DNA from: an uncultured Opitutia bacterium
GTDB taxonomy: Bacteria; Verrucomicrobiota; Verrucomicrobiia; Opitutales; Opitutaceae
Reading direction: 5' to 3'
DNA: 41,945 nt
NCBI GenBank assembly: GCA_903919985.1
Contig: CAIXKG010000154.1
Location: 1 to 41,945 of the forward strand
Shown here: positions 1-8,196 of the stretch, piece by piece
Position numbering within the stretch: position 1 is the stretch's first letter
How the letters are laid out: each line of letters starts with the position of its first letter
The notes under the pieces: generated by a model
Told to the model about the DNA's origin: nothing
Database searches by the model: none
Seen by the model: the letters and a program-made list of their open reading frames with translations, nothing else
Translations under genes and position numbers: made by a program

Positions 1-1
1 C

Positions 2-604
2 ATGAACGACCTGATCGAGGGCACGCGCGTCGCGCAGGGCTCGATCAAGATCCGCGGGATTGATATCTACGATCGGAGTGTCGACGTGATCGAGCTGCGC
101 AAACGCGTCGGCATGGTGTTTCAGAAATCAAATCCATTCCCGAAATCGATCTACGAAAACATCACCTACGGACTTCGCTTGCAGGGTCGTAACGGCAAGT
201 CGGATCTCGACGCGGTCGTCGAAAAATCCCTGCGCGGCGCCGCGCTCTGGGAGGAAGTGAAGGACCGGTTGCACACTTCCGGTCTTGGCCTGTCCGGCGG
301 ACAGCAACAGCGCCTCTGCATCGCTCGGGCCATCGCGGTGGAGCCGGAGATCATCCTGATGGATGAGCCGTGTTCGGCGCTCGATCCCATCGCCACGGCG
401 AAGGTGGAGGAATTGATTCAGGAACTGCGGACGAAATTTACCATCGTGATCGTGACGCACAACATGCAGCAGGCCGCGCGCTGCTCTGACAAAACGGCGT
501 TTTTCTACATCGGCAAACTCATCGAATACGCCGATACGCGAAATATCTTCATGAATCCCGCCAATCCACAGACTGAGGCCTACGTCTCGGGGCGGTTTGG
601 CTAA
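2..604 (+). CDS. pstB: Phosphate ABC transporter ATP-binding protein PstB (5' partial)
   Basis: This is the ATPase that drives the PstSCAB high-affinity phosphate importer at the inner face of the cytoplasmic membrane. The visible 200 residues contain the Q-loop ([13 protein letters not shown]41), the ABC signature LSGGQQQR (97-104), Walker B IILMDEP (117-123) and the switch histidine in VTHNM (H153). The [12 protein letters not shown] stretch and the DEPCSALDP form are typical of PstB rather than of general ABC ATPases. The Walker A motif and about 50 N-terminal residues lie upstream of the window, so the first ATG seen here is internal. phoU, phoB and phoR follow on the same strand, as in many phosphate-starvation operons. 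The family call is secure; only the start is missing. Confidence 0.95.
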   Translation: MNDLIEGTRVAQGSIKIRGIDIYDRSVDVIELRKRVGMVFQKSNPFPKSIYENITYGLRLQGRNGKSDLDAVVEKSLRGAALWEEVKDRLHTSGLGLSGGQQQRLCIARAIAVEPEIILMDEPCSALDPIATAKVEELIQELRTKFTIVIVTHNMQQAARCSDKTAFFYIGKLIEYADTRNIFMNPANPQTEAYVSGRFG

Positions 605-714
605 AACACTGCGGTAAGTTTCAAGTGACAAGTGGTAAGGGCCGAGAACCCTTCTCATTCGAACTGATCCCTTACTGATAGTGGATCCGTGTTACTTCAT
701 ACTTCTTTTCACCA

Positions 715-1395
715 ATGACCCACTACTCCGAAGAAATGACGCGCCTGAAGGAAAGTCTTTTGGCGATGTCGAGCCACGCCGAGTCGGCCGTGGCCCGTGC
801 GATGCGATCCTTGGTCGAGCGCGATGATGCGCTGGCCCGTCAGGTGCAACAGGACGATGCGATTCTCGACCAGTTCGAAGTCGAGATCGATGACACGGCC
901 ATCCATCTCCTCACGAAGGCCCCGCTCGCGACTGAACTCCGTCTCATCACCGTCGCGATGAAAATTTCCCAGAACCTCGAGCGCGTCGGCGACGAAGCCG
1001 TGACCATTACCCGCCGCGCTATCGAGCTCGGCGCGGAGCCGCAGCTCAAACCTTACGTCGATCTGCCGCGCATGGCCACGATGGCCCTCGAGATGTTGCG
1101 CGAAGGCATCACCGCTTTCATCAACCGCGATCCCGAGCGCGCTCGGGCCGTGGTGCCGCGGGACACGGAAGTCGACAACCTCAACCGCCAGCTCCACCGC
1201 GAGCTTTCGAGTTACATGGTCGAGCGCCCTTCCAACATTTCCCGCTGCCTTAACCTGATGGTGATTTCCAAGAGCCTCGAGCGTATCGCCGATCACGCGA
1301 CGAACATCGCCGAGGAAGTCGTCTATTTGTACGAGGCGAAGGATATTCGCCACACCGCTGCCAAATCCCATGAAGTCGAAAATCCTAATCGTTGA
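715..1395 (+). CDS. phoU: Phosphate signalling protein PhoU
   Basis: PhoU links the Pst transporter to the PhoR kinase and represses the Pho response when phosphate is plentiful. The 226-residue length is typical. It has the two-fold repeated three-helix layout: the first half contains LATELRLITVAMKISQNLERVGDEAVTI, and the second half repeats the pattern as SRCLNLMVISKSLERIADHATNIAEEVVYL. The E(R)xxDxAxNI-type motifs in both halves are the metal-binding signatures of the family. The start follows a pyrimidine tract (701-714) with no Shine-Dalgarno sequence. The gap to pstB is 110 bp, and the 3' end overlaps phoB by 26 bp, which suggests translational coupling. Confidence 0.95.
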   Translation: MTHYSEEMTRLKESLLAMSSHAESAVARAMRSLVERDDALARQVQQDDAILDQFEVEIDDTAIHLLTKAPLATELRLITVAMKISQNLERVGDEAVTITRRAIELGAEPQLKPYVDLPRMATMALEMLREGITAFINRDPERARAVVPRDTEVDNLNRQLHRELSSYMVERPSNISRCLNLMVISKSLERIADHATNIAEEVVYLYEAKDIRHTAAKSHEVENPNR

Positions 1396-2059
1396 CGACG
1401 AGCCGGACGCGCTCGAGGTACTCGGCTTCAAGCTGCGCGAAGCCGGCTATGTGCCCCTCTTCGCGAAGGACGGCGCGCGCGCCATCGCCATCGCGCGCGA
1501 TGAGCGTCCGGCTCTGATCGTACTCGACCTGATGCTCCCGGAGGTCGACGGACTCGAGGTGTGCAAAATCCTCCGGCGCGATTCAGGCACCGCGTCGATT
1601 CCCGTTATCATGCTGACGGCTCGCGCCGCCGAGATGGATCGCGTGTTGGGCCTCGAACTTGGCGCCGACGACTACGTCACGAAACCGTTTAGCCCGCGTG
1701 AACTCGTGCTGCGGATCAAGAAATTACTCTCGCGCAGTCAGGCGGCCTCCGAGGAAGTTGGATCGCGCTTGCGTCTGGGCGAACTCGACATCGACGTGCC
1801 GCGGCATGAGGTGAGCCTGTCAGGCCAGCCTCTCGTTTTGACGGCAACCGAGTTCAAGCTCCTTGAAATTCTTGTCCGCCGCCGCGGCCGCGTGCAATCG
1901 CGCGACCGGTTGTTGCAGGATGTCTGGGGTTACGAAAACCCCATCGACAGTCGCACGGTCGACACCCACATGCGCCGGCTGCGGGAGAAGCTGGGAGAAT
2001 CGGCGCACTATTTGGAAACGGTGCGTGGCGTCGGCTACCGGTGCCTGGCCGAGGATTGA
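1370..2059 (+). CDS. phoB: Phosphate regulon response regulator PhoB
   Basis: This is an OmpR/PhoB-type response regulator of 229 residues that would bind Pho boxes after phosphorylation by PhoR. The receiver domain (about 4-118) has the acidic pair D9/D10, the phospho-acceptor D53 in IVLDLMLP, T83 and K105 in the DDYVTKPF motif. The C-terminal winged-helix domain (about 132-226) ends with the usual ETVRGVGYR strand. The start ATG lies inside the last codons of phoU (26-bp overlap) in a different frame, so the two are probably co-translated. Placement directly before phoR, after pstB and phoU, separates it from other OmpR-family regulators. I cannot see a Pho box here because the operon promoter lies upstream. 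Confidence 0.93.
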   Translation: MKSKILIVDDEPDALEVLGFKLREAGYVPLFAKDGARAIAIARDERPALIVLDLMLPEVDGLEVCKILRRDSGTASIPVIMLTARAAEMDRVLGLELGADDYVTKPFSPRELVLRIKKLLSRSQAASEEVGSRLRLGELDIDVPRHEVSLSGQPLVLTATEFKLLEILVRRRGRVQSRDRLLQDVWGYENPIDSRTVDTHMRRLREKLGESAHYLETVRGVGYRCLAED

Positions 2060-2100
2060 GGGGAGCCGGGGCGTGCGTCAGTCGGCATCCTGAAGGGAGA

Positions 2101-2142
2101 CGGTTCCGGATCGGAACGCGGGACGGGAAGCACCGCGTTCCG
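2101..2142 (+). promoter_or_regulatory. Two mutually exclusive hairpins in the phoB-phoR gap
   Basis: In the 130-bp gap between phoB and phoR, CGGAACGCGG (2112-2121) pairs perfectly with CCGCGTTCCG (2133-2142) to give a 10-bp stem with an 11-nt loop. Part of the left arm, CGGAAC (2112-2117), can instead pair with GTTCCG (2103-2108) across a 3-nt loop. The two folds exclude each other. No T-run follows, so this is not a standard terminator. It could modulate phoR expression or mRNA stability, or be a palindromic repeat element with no such role. Confidence 0.45.
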
Positions 2143-2189
2143 GCAGAAAACCTTCGTCAGCCTCAGGCACGAGACTCAATAATTTTTCC

Positions 2190-3365
2190 ATGACATTTGC
2201 CCTCATCGTTGTCTGCAGTCTCGCTGGAGCGTTTGCGGTGGCGTGGTGGTTGGAGCGGAGACGCCATCTTGTGGCGGAGGAAAATCATCGCCGTGATCTC
2301 GCGGAGCAGCGCGCGCATCGCGTCGATGAGTTGCGCGAGCAGACGGAGCGCACCGTTGCGCTCTTTGACCGCATGGTCGAGGGCTTGATCGTGGTCGACG
2401 CGGCGGGTCGCATCCGGGTGGCCAACCGTGCGGCCGGGGCGTTGTTCGGGTTCGCCCCCCCTGCGACCGATTGTACCATTCTCGAAGCGACCCGGCATCA
2501 TGAAGTCGCGGCGCTCGCCACGCGGCTGGAGCGGGAGGGTGAAATTCTCGGTCATGAATTGCGGCTGGAGGCCGTGGGGCCGCTGCGCTTTTTGCAGGTC
2601 AACGCGCTCGCATTGCGCGACCCGGCCGGCCGGTGGGATGGCGCGATTCTGGTGTTTCACGATCTGACCCGGCTCCGTCAACTGGAGGCCGTCCGGCAGG
2701 AATTCGTCGCCAACGTCAGCCACGAATTGCGTACACCGCTTTCGCTCATCAAGAGCGCGGCCGAAACGCTGCTCGATGGCGGTAAGGACGATGCGGCCGC
2801 GCTCACCCGGTTTCTCCAGATCATCGACAAGCACGCGAACCGGCTGACGTTGCTGATCGATGACCTCTTGATGTTGTCGACGCTCGATTCGGGCAACGTG
2901 CGCTTGAATTTGCAGCCAGTCTCGTTGCGCGCCGCGGTGCAGGAAGCGATCGACGATCTTAAAATGCGCGCGGGCTCACGCGGGTTTACGCTCGAAAACA
3001 ACGTGACCGCCGATCTCATTGCGCAGGCCGATTCGGACCGGTTGAGGCAGGTGCTTTCCAACCTGCTCGACAACGCGATCAAATACGGCCGGCTCGAAGG
3101 CCGGGCGGCCGTTTCGGCGCAAGTCATCGACAAGCGGGTGGAAGTCGCGGTGCGTGATGACGGTCCCGGGATTGCGCCCGATGCTTGCGCGCGCATTTTC
3201 GAGCGATTCTACCGGGCGGATAAAGCCCGCTCGCGCGAGCAGGGCGGCACGGGCTTGGGACTGGCAATCGTGAAGCACGTCGTCCAGGCGCACGGTGGAG
3301 AAGTACGCGTGGAGAGTAACCCGGGTGCGGGCGCGACGTTTTTTTTCACCCTGCCGGTGGCGTGA
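2190..3365 (+). CDS. phoR: Phosphate regulon sensor histidine kinase PhoR
   Basis: This membrane-bound histidine kinase of 391 residues is the likely partner of the PhoB-like regulator. One N-terminal membrane segment (about 3-20) is followed by a charged helix, a PAS-like domain (about 56-165) and the kinase core. The H-box is FVANVSHELRTPL with phosphorylated H178. The N-box is NLLDNAIKYG (291-300), G1 is DDGPGI (323-328), the F-box is FERFYR, and G2 is GGTGLGLAIVKH (352-363). With a single membrane anchor and no periplasmic domain, it resembles PhoR, which senses through PstB/PhoU rather than by an external ligand. The ATG follows the tract AATTTTTCC and has no Shine-Dalgarno sequence. Confidence 0.93.
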   Translation: MTFALIVVCSLAGAFAVAWWLERRRHLVAEENHRRDLAEQRAHRVDELREQTERTVALFDRMVEGLIVVDAAGRIRVANRAAGALFGFAPPATDCTILEATRHHEVAALATRLEREGEILGHELRLEAVGPLRFLQVNALALRDPAGRWDGAILVFHDLTRLRQLEAVRQEFVANVSHELRTPLSLIKSAAETLLDGGKDDAAALTRFLQIIDKHANRLTLLIDDLLMLSTLDSGNVRLNLQPVSLRAAVQEAIDDLKMRAGSRGFTLENNVTADLIAQADSDRLRQVLSNLLDNAIKYGRLEGRAAVSAQVIDKRVEVAVRDDGPGIAPDACARIFERFYRADKARSREQGGTGLGLAIVKHVVQAHGGEVRVESNPGAGATFFFTLPVA

Positions 3366-3382
3366 GAGTGGGCCTAAACAAG

Positions 3383-3421
3383 GCAGGGCTTTATCCCCGA
3401 CGCGCCGGTTAATTCGGCGTG
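3383..3421. repeat. Dispersed palindromic repeat, family A, downstream of phoR
   Basis: The segment TTATCCCCGACGCGCCGGTT matches TTATCCTTAACGCGCCGGTT near 24436 at 17 of 20 positions, so it is a member of the repeat family also found near 14630, 24424, 24500 and 28460. It folds as CGCGCCG (3401-3407) against CGGCGTG (3415-3421), with one G-T pair. It lies between convergent genes (phoR and the minus-strand gene ending at 3544), where it could help end transcription, although no T-run follows. Confidence 0.55.
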
Positions 3422-3543
3422 GGCTGGCGGACCCGCGGCGCTGTATCGGGCGGCGGTTTCCCCGATCATGGCTTGAGGACGCGCGGGGTGGCTGGCGGGT
3501 GAAATACCGATGCTTAAATCCCGGCCACTCCCGGGCGCGGGAC

Positions 3544-5238
3544 TCAGGGTTGACGAGAGCCGCGGGGCAGCGGCGGATCCATCGTCTGGAAAGCGGCGAC
3601 GAGCAGCAGCCGCCGCTGGCCGGGACTTAGGCCGGGCTCGAATACGGCCGCATCATAGTCGCTGTACTGCTCCCAGATGCTCCGCTCCTGATATTCGCGC
3701 GCAAATCGCCGGAGTAGGTCATCGACCGAAGCCGTTCCTCCTGGCGTGTTGCCGGGAGCGAGCTTGGCCAAGTCGGCCCGGATCGCGGCCCTCATTGCGC
3801 CCAGGCTCACGAAGCGCTTTTCCTGTTCATCGTTGAAAAGGGCGATCTCGGTTTTGTAGGCCTCGATTTTTTTCGACTCGGATTTCGACTGCTTCCGATT
3901 GGCCGTGATGCTCAAGCCCTGGCCCTCGCCAATGCGCGTGAATTCGATGCGCGCGGTGGGGAACATTTTTTGGGACAAGGCCAGCTTGTCCTGCAAGGCG
4001 CGCAACAGCGTCTGGCGTTCGCGCATGTAAACTTCCACGCGGTCGGCGAGCTCATTGGAGCTGGTCACCCGACGGGGGCGGTACGAATTTGGCACGGTCG
4101 CGAGACCGCGGCGAATTTCTTCGGCGAGATTTTCGAGCGCTGCGATGCGCGGGGCCTGGGCGTCGGCCAGCGGGTTCATGATGCTCTTGCGAGTGAAATA
4201 GAAAAAACTGCGGTCGAGTTTATAGATGGCGGCGCGAATTTCCTCTTTTAATGCAGCCTTCTCCTTTTGATACGCCGCCAGCTTCGCGCCGAGATCGGCG
4301 GGCAGATTGCGGGGAATGAAAACGCGGGCCGTCTCGGGGGAGAAATAAACGCGGGCCTCCGGCGCATCCAACGCGACCGCGGCGGTTGGTTCCGTAAGCG
4401 GCTCGTCCAACTCCATGGCGAGTTCCTGCAACAAGCGGCGCTGGCCGGGGATGAGATTTGCGTAGAAATAGGCGGCGGCGCGGATCACCTTGAACTCGTC
4501 GAGACGCGACTCGTAGCGCAGGTCGTCGCCGAGGCGCCAGCTGCGGACGGCATCCCAATCGTCCCAGGCCACACCCGATTTGAAGAAGCCCCCTTGGACG
4601 AGATCGGCACGAATGGTCTCGGCTTCCTGTTCCAGCGCGTCGATTGGCGCGGCCTGTTCCCGGGCAAACGAGACCAAAGCGCGTTCCCGCGTCGGTCCAT
4701 CCGCGTCCTTGAGCGATTCCAATTTGGTGCGCAGGGCGGAAACCAACGCCGCGCGATTGCCGCGATAGGTTGCCAGTGCGGCGTGCTGCCCACGGGTGAG
4801 ATCCTCGTTGTGGAGATGGGTGGCGAGGGGTGGATAAAAAAGCTCGCCGACATAGGGCGAGAGTTGCGGCGTGATCGGATCCGAAAATGCCGGCGAGTTC
4901 ATGTACATCAGCAGCGAACTCGTGCGGCGACCGATCGGTTCGCCCAAGGCGGGCAGCGTGGGGGGGAAATAAAAATAGTTGTTCCGGTAGTAGTAAGTAT
5001 AGGTGCTCGAGTTGGAGCTGAAGGTGCCGAAAGAACTGGTGGAGGAGGTATCGTTCGAGCTCGAGACACTCGGCGTGTAGGTGTCCACCGTAACGGTAAC
5101 CGGCGGCAGCTGATTGGTGTAAGCGGACGATGTAGGAGTATCGCTGCTGCTGGACGTCGGCGCGGCCTGTATCGCTGTCGCCAAGGTGCTCGCGACTAGC
5201 GCAAGGGTGAAGCCGATCGTTTTCGAATTCGTTTTCAT
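3544..5238 (-). CDS. Secreted protein of unknown function, paralogue of the 5586-6911 product
   Basis: I do not recognise a named family. The 564-residue protein starts with a clear signal peptide (MKTNSKTIGFTLALVASTLA, cleavage near AIQA-A). About 60 residues very rich in Ser and Thr follow, with a short Tyr/Asn/Phe-rich stretch (about 81-92). The rest is mostly charged helix. After the linker comes YVGELFYPPLATHL, then LTRGQHAALATYRGNRAALV, and two copies of a QRRLL motif: LIPGQRRLLQELAMEL in the middle and GLSPGQRRLLLVAAF at the C-terminus. The same landmarks occur in the same order in the product of 5586-6911, so the two are paralogues. A periplasmic or outer-envelope location is likely. 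ATG 5238 follows CCTTCTTCAT rather than a Shine-Dalgarno sequence. Confidence 0.8.
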   Translation of the reverse strand: MKTNSKTIGFTLALVASTLATAIQAAPTSSSSDTPTSSAYTNQLPPVTVTVDTYTPSVSSSNDTSSTSSFGTFSSNSSTYTYYYRNNYFYFPPTLPALGEPIGRRTSSLLMYMNSPAFSDPITPQLSPYVGELFYPPLATHLHNEDLTRGQHAALATYRGNRAALVSALRTKLESLKDADGPTRERALVSFAREQAAPIDALEQEAETIRADLVQGGFFKSGVAWDDWDAVRSWRLGDDLRYESRLDEFKVIRAAAYFYANLIPGQRRLLQELAMELDEPLTEPTAAVALDAPEARVYFSPETARVFIPRNLPADLGAKLAAYQKEKAALKEEIRAAIYKLDRSFFYFTRKSIMNPLADAQAPRIAALENLAEEIRRGLATVPNSYRPRRVTSSNELADRVEVYMRERQTLLRALQDKLALSQKMFPTARIEFTRIGEGQGLSITANRKQSKSESKKIEAYKTEIALFNDEQEKRFVSLGAMRAAIRADLAKLAPGNTPGGTASVDDLLRRFAREYQERSIWEQYSDYDAAVFEPGLSPGQRRLLLVAAFQTMDPPLPRGSRQP

Positions 5239-5585
5239 ATGAAGAAGGTTCCGGGCTGGGGCAGGCGTGATTGGATCCGCAGACCGTCTGCCGACTGAGG
5301 GGTGCCGTAACCGTTACTTAAAATTAAAGTGATTACAGGTGCTAATTTGAAAAAACTCCGCGGAGCCTACAACGGAGGACGCTCGCGTGTCTTTGGGTGA
5401 CACCTCCGGATTTGGGCCGCCGCCCGTCCGCGGAGGTGGGGCGAATCAACCGGGCTGAGGCTTTAGCCGGCTGACAAATGTGATCGTATGGTCGCGAGAT
5501 CCGGGCGCGACAGATGGGGAATCGCGCGTGGTCAAACCGTCCGGCCCGGAGGTCTCCGTTCTCTTGTTCGGAGCCGCCCGTCGGT
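5239..5585. other. Intergenic stretch between the two paralogous secreted-protein genes
   Basis: I see no convincing gene in these 347 bp. On the minus strand a short palindrome CTCCGCGGAG is followed by TTTTTTC (about 5353-5368). It could be a weak terminator for the gene ending at 5586, but the stem has almost no loop. Closer to the downstream start lies GTAACNGTTAC-like sequence (5307-5317) in an AT-richer segment that probably holds the promoter of the 3544-5238 gene. These are suggestions, not firm calls. Confidence 0.35.
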
Positions 5586-6911
5586 TCACTCCGGGATTTC
5601 CCCGGTTGGGAATAGTCGGTCGGGAAAACGGGCGAGGCGTTCGCCCGCGGGGAGCGGCAGGTCGATTTCTCTCAGGCCTGCGCTGAAGAGCAGGCGGCGT
5701 TGCGCCGGGGAAAGCCCGATCTGAAACAGGGCGATACGGCAGGTGAATGCGGCCGCCGAATTTTCCCGCTTCGGCGCACCGGGCGGGGCGGAAGGGGGAA
5801 ACATCATGCGCCGAATTTCTTCTGCTTGCAGCGCCAGCGCCGTGATCGCCGCGTGCTGTTGAGTGGCGAAAGCAGCGAAGGCCGCGGTGCGCTTCTTTTC
5901 CGATTCGTCGGCGTGAGCAATCACCGTCGCTCGAATTTCCTTCTTCAGGATCGAATTGTCGCGCGTATAGCGGTCGAGGGCATCCTTCAGCGCGGCTGAT
6001 AGACTCGGCGCCGTCCGGACCCGGCCCGGAGCGGGATCGAAGCCGAACTCGAATACCTCGTCGGCGAGCGCGGTGAGATCGCCCGGAAAGTCGTTGATGC
6101 GTCCGCGGGCTTTCAATTCTTCAGCCGTCTCCTCGAAAAGACCCCGTTGCTCGACCGAAACGCCCTTTTGGTAGTAGGCGGCCATGCGGATCACCTGGGC
6201 TTCAACGACGGGCAGGTCGTCGGGATTGATATCGGTGTTATCGAAGGACCAAATGCGCCGGGTAAACCAATTGATCTCCTTCTCGAAAAACCGGCTCGTC
6301 ATCAATTCGTCGCGAAGGGCCACGGCCTCTTTTTCGAGGGCCTCGATCCGCGGCGCGTGTCGGCCCCCAAGCTCTTCGAGTACGGCGATCCTCGTGGTCG
6401 GATCTTTCGGGCGGAGGGCAAGCAGGGCGTCTTTGATTTCATTCACTAACGCGTCCCGTCTCTCCTGGTAGGCGTGGAGGCGAGACTCCTGTTTTTTGGT
6501 GAGCGAGTGATCCGCGAGCCGCGTGCCCAGCACCGGATAAAATATCTCGCCGACAAAAAGGGCGAGAGTGTCGGGCGCCGCAAAGTCGTGGAGTCCCGAC
6601 GGAGTCGGCCGCGGCGTTTCGGGCCTTGCGAAGCCAGCCGGAGTGAAGATGGGCACGGCCGGTGGCAAAAATACGAGAGTGCCTTGAGATGTTGCAGGTG
6701 AACCTGGCCGAACGATCGGCGCACTGCGGGCGGCGGTTTCGGCGAGCGGTATGACGGGGGCGAGGCTCGAGGACGGAGTCGACGCGCCCGCGACTACGGA
6801 AGCGTGAAGAGCTGCGAGGGCTGTCACCGCGATCACGCGGAGGATCGATTCGCGATGCAGGCGCGGAAGCCGCGAGGTAGACGTTCCCATGTTCGGGGAG
6901 AAGGCGGGCAC
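5586..6911 (-). CDS. Exported protein of unknown function, paralogue of the 3544-5238 product
   Basis: The family is unnamed as far as I can tell. The 441-residue protein has a hydrophobic export signal (SILRVIAVTALAALHASVVA, cleavage near GAS) after a basic start, then a Pro-rich linker and a helical body. Landmarks shared with its larger neighbour are FVGEIFYPVLGTRL, LTKKQESRLHAYQERRDALV, VSVEQRGLFEETAEEL and GLSPAQRRLLFSAGL, followed by LPLPAGERL near the C-terminus. It lacks the Ser/Thr-rich linker and roughly 120 residues of the middle region. GTG 6911 has an AGAGG-like sequence just upstream; ATG 6890 would also keep the signal peptide. It follows the 6930-7955 gene by 18 bp, so those two are probably co-transcribed. 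Confidence 0.78.
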   Translation of the reverse strand: MPAFSPNMGTSTSRLPRLHRESILRVIAVTALAALHASVVAGASTPSSSLAPVIPLAETAARSAPIVRPGSPATSQGTLVFLPPAVPIFTPAGFARPETPRPTPSGLHDFAAPDTLALFVGEIFYPVLGTRLADHSLTKKQESRLHAYQERRDALVNEIKDALLALRPKDPTTRIAVLEELGGRHAPRIEALEKEAVALRDELMTSRFFEKEINWFTRRIWSFDNTDINPDDLPVVEAQVIRMAAYYQKGVSVEQRGLFEETAEELKARGRINDFPGDLTALADEVFEFGFDPAPGRVRTAPSLSAALKDALDRYTRDNSILKKEIRATVIAHADESEKKRTAAFAAFATQQHAAITALALQAEEIRRMMFPPSAPPGAPKRENSAAAFTCRIALFQIGLSPAQRRLLFSAGLREIDLPLPAGERLARFPDRLFPTGEIPE

Positions 6912-6929
6912 TGACCTCTTGCGCTGCGC

Positions 6930-7955
6930 TCAGCGTGGCGCCGCTTTGTCCGGCACCGCTTGGTCAGAAGGAGTCGGCAGCGTTTCTTCGACGACTCTCG
7001 CGTCGCCGATTTCGACGTGGCCGCGGCGATCGAGGCGCTGAGTCACCCAGGACGGATCTTGTTCCCGACCGATAAAATTCCCGGTGTTGATGATCAATGG
7101 ACGAAAAATTTCCTTCATCGATACGCCGTTGGCCTCGATCGCCATGCGAGTTTGCCAGAGCGGGATTTTCCGCTTTTTGGCGACGCCTTCAAAATCGTAG
7201 GCGGTGGCGGTGACGAAATAGCAGGTGTGAAAAATCATCTGAACGTAATGTTCGATCAATTCCCGGCTATAACCCCGCATAAAGCTGTCTAAAGGGGGCG
7301 GGAAATTGTTCGGGTTGTAGACCCTGAGGTAATCTCGGAGTGCTTCGTCCAAGTCCTGGGCAAATTTATCGCCGGCAACCAGGCGGGCCCGTTCGACGAC
7401 ATCGCGGGCCAACCGGTCCACGTCCCGCGCGTTGATCGCCGCGATCAGGAACTCGTCAGCCGTGAGGGCTCCCTCGACCATGGCGGCGCCGCTGGAGCCG
7501 TAGGTAGAAACGATCAGGACGTCGGGCCGCTGGTGATCGTCGGGGATGGGGAGATAACCGTTTTGGGCGAGCACCTTTCGCAGCGCTTCTTCGAGTTCTG
7601 CGCTGGAAGGCGGTTTTTCTCCGGCTGAAACCTCGTCGCCGGTTTGCACGAAGCGTGCAGGCACGGCGTAAAAATACATCGGCTGGCTCGTTGAAGGCAC
7701 CCTCCGCTTTCGGCCTTCCGGCGTCATCTCGGTGATGGCGTTAAAACGTAACCGCGGCTGGCTTTGGAGTGAGGTGGGCAGAAGCTCCTGGAGAAAGTTC
7801 ACGACCCTTTCGCGGCCCGATATATTGGCCGAGTTTTCGGATTTGTCGCTGACAGGGGTCCGTTCCGACGCCGCTGCCGATAATGCGATCCATCCGCAGA
7901 AAATACCGGCAACAAGACAGAATTTCTTTGGCAGGGATGCAGCGACAGGGGGCAT
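6930..7955 (-). CDS. Exported protein of unknown function
   Basis: The 341-residue product is not one I recognise. It begins MPPVAASLPKKFCLVAGIFC and continues into GWIALSAAASE, which looks like a signal peptide or an N-terminal membrane anchor. The body is mixed alpha/beta. It has FYAVPARFVQTGDEVSAGEKPPS, a segment NGYLPIPDDHQRPDVLIVSTYGSSG that reads like a beta-strand/turn/strand unit, and a helical region RDVDRLARDVVERARLVAG. ATG 7955 is preferred because it places the hydrophobic segment at the N-terminus and follows a pyrimidine tract (CTCTTTCTATCCC). A TTG at 8009 would add 18 Pro-rich residues. The gene is probably first in an operon with the downstream paralogue gene. Confidence 0.72.
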   Translation of the reverse strand: MPPVAASLPKKFCLVAGIFCGWIALSAAASERTPVSDKSENSANISGRERVVNFLQELLPTSLQSQPRLRFNAITEMTPEGRKRRVPSTSQPMYFYAVPARFVQTGDEVSAGEKPPSSAELEEALRKVLAQNGYLPIPDDHQRPDVLIVSTYGSSGAAMVEGALTADEFLIAAINARDVDRLARDVVERARLVAGDKFAQDLDEALRDYLRVYNPNNFPPPLDSFMRGYSRELIEHYVQMIFHTCYFVTATAYDFEGVAKKRKIPLWQTRMAIEANGVSMKEIFRPLIINTGNFIGREQDPSWVTQRLDRRGHVEIGDARVVEETLPTPSDQAVPDKAAPR

Positions 7956-8196
7956 GGGATAGAAAGAGCGGGGGGGTGGCGGGGGACCACCATCGGTATC
8001 CCCGTTCAAGGAATTGGCCAGCGGGATGTTTTAAAGCGGTCCGGTGAAAGGAGTCGAATGACGGTAAAGATTTTGGGTGCGAGGCCCCGGCGAAGGGCGC
8101 CTAAAATGCGTCGACTGGCGGCGGATCCTCCCATTCGCACATGCGGACGTCGGACGTTCCCGTTGGCCGCGCAAAATGGTTGGTAATCTTGTTTTC

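Noticed and set aside
5353-5368. Rho-independent terminator on the minus strand (CTCCGCGGAG then T6)
   Set aside because: The palindrome has almost no loop, so the stem would be about three pairs. It is too weak to annotate as a terminator.
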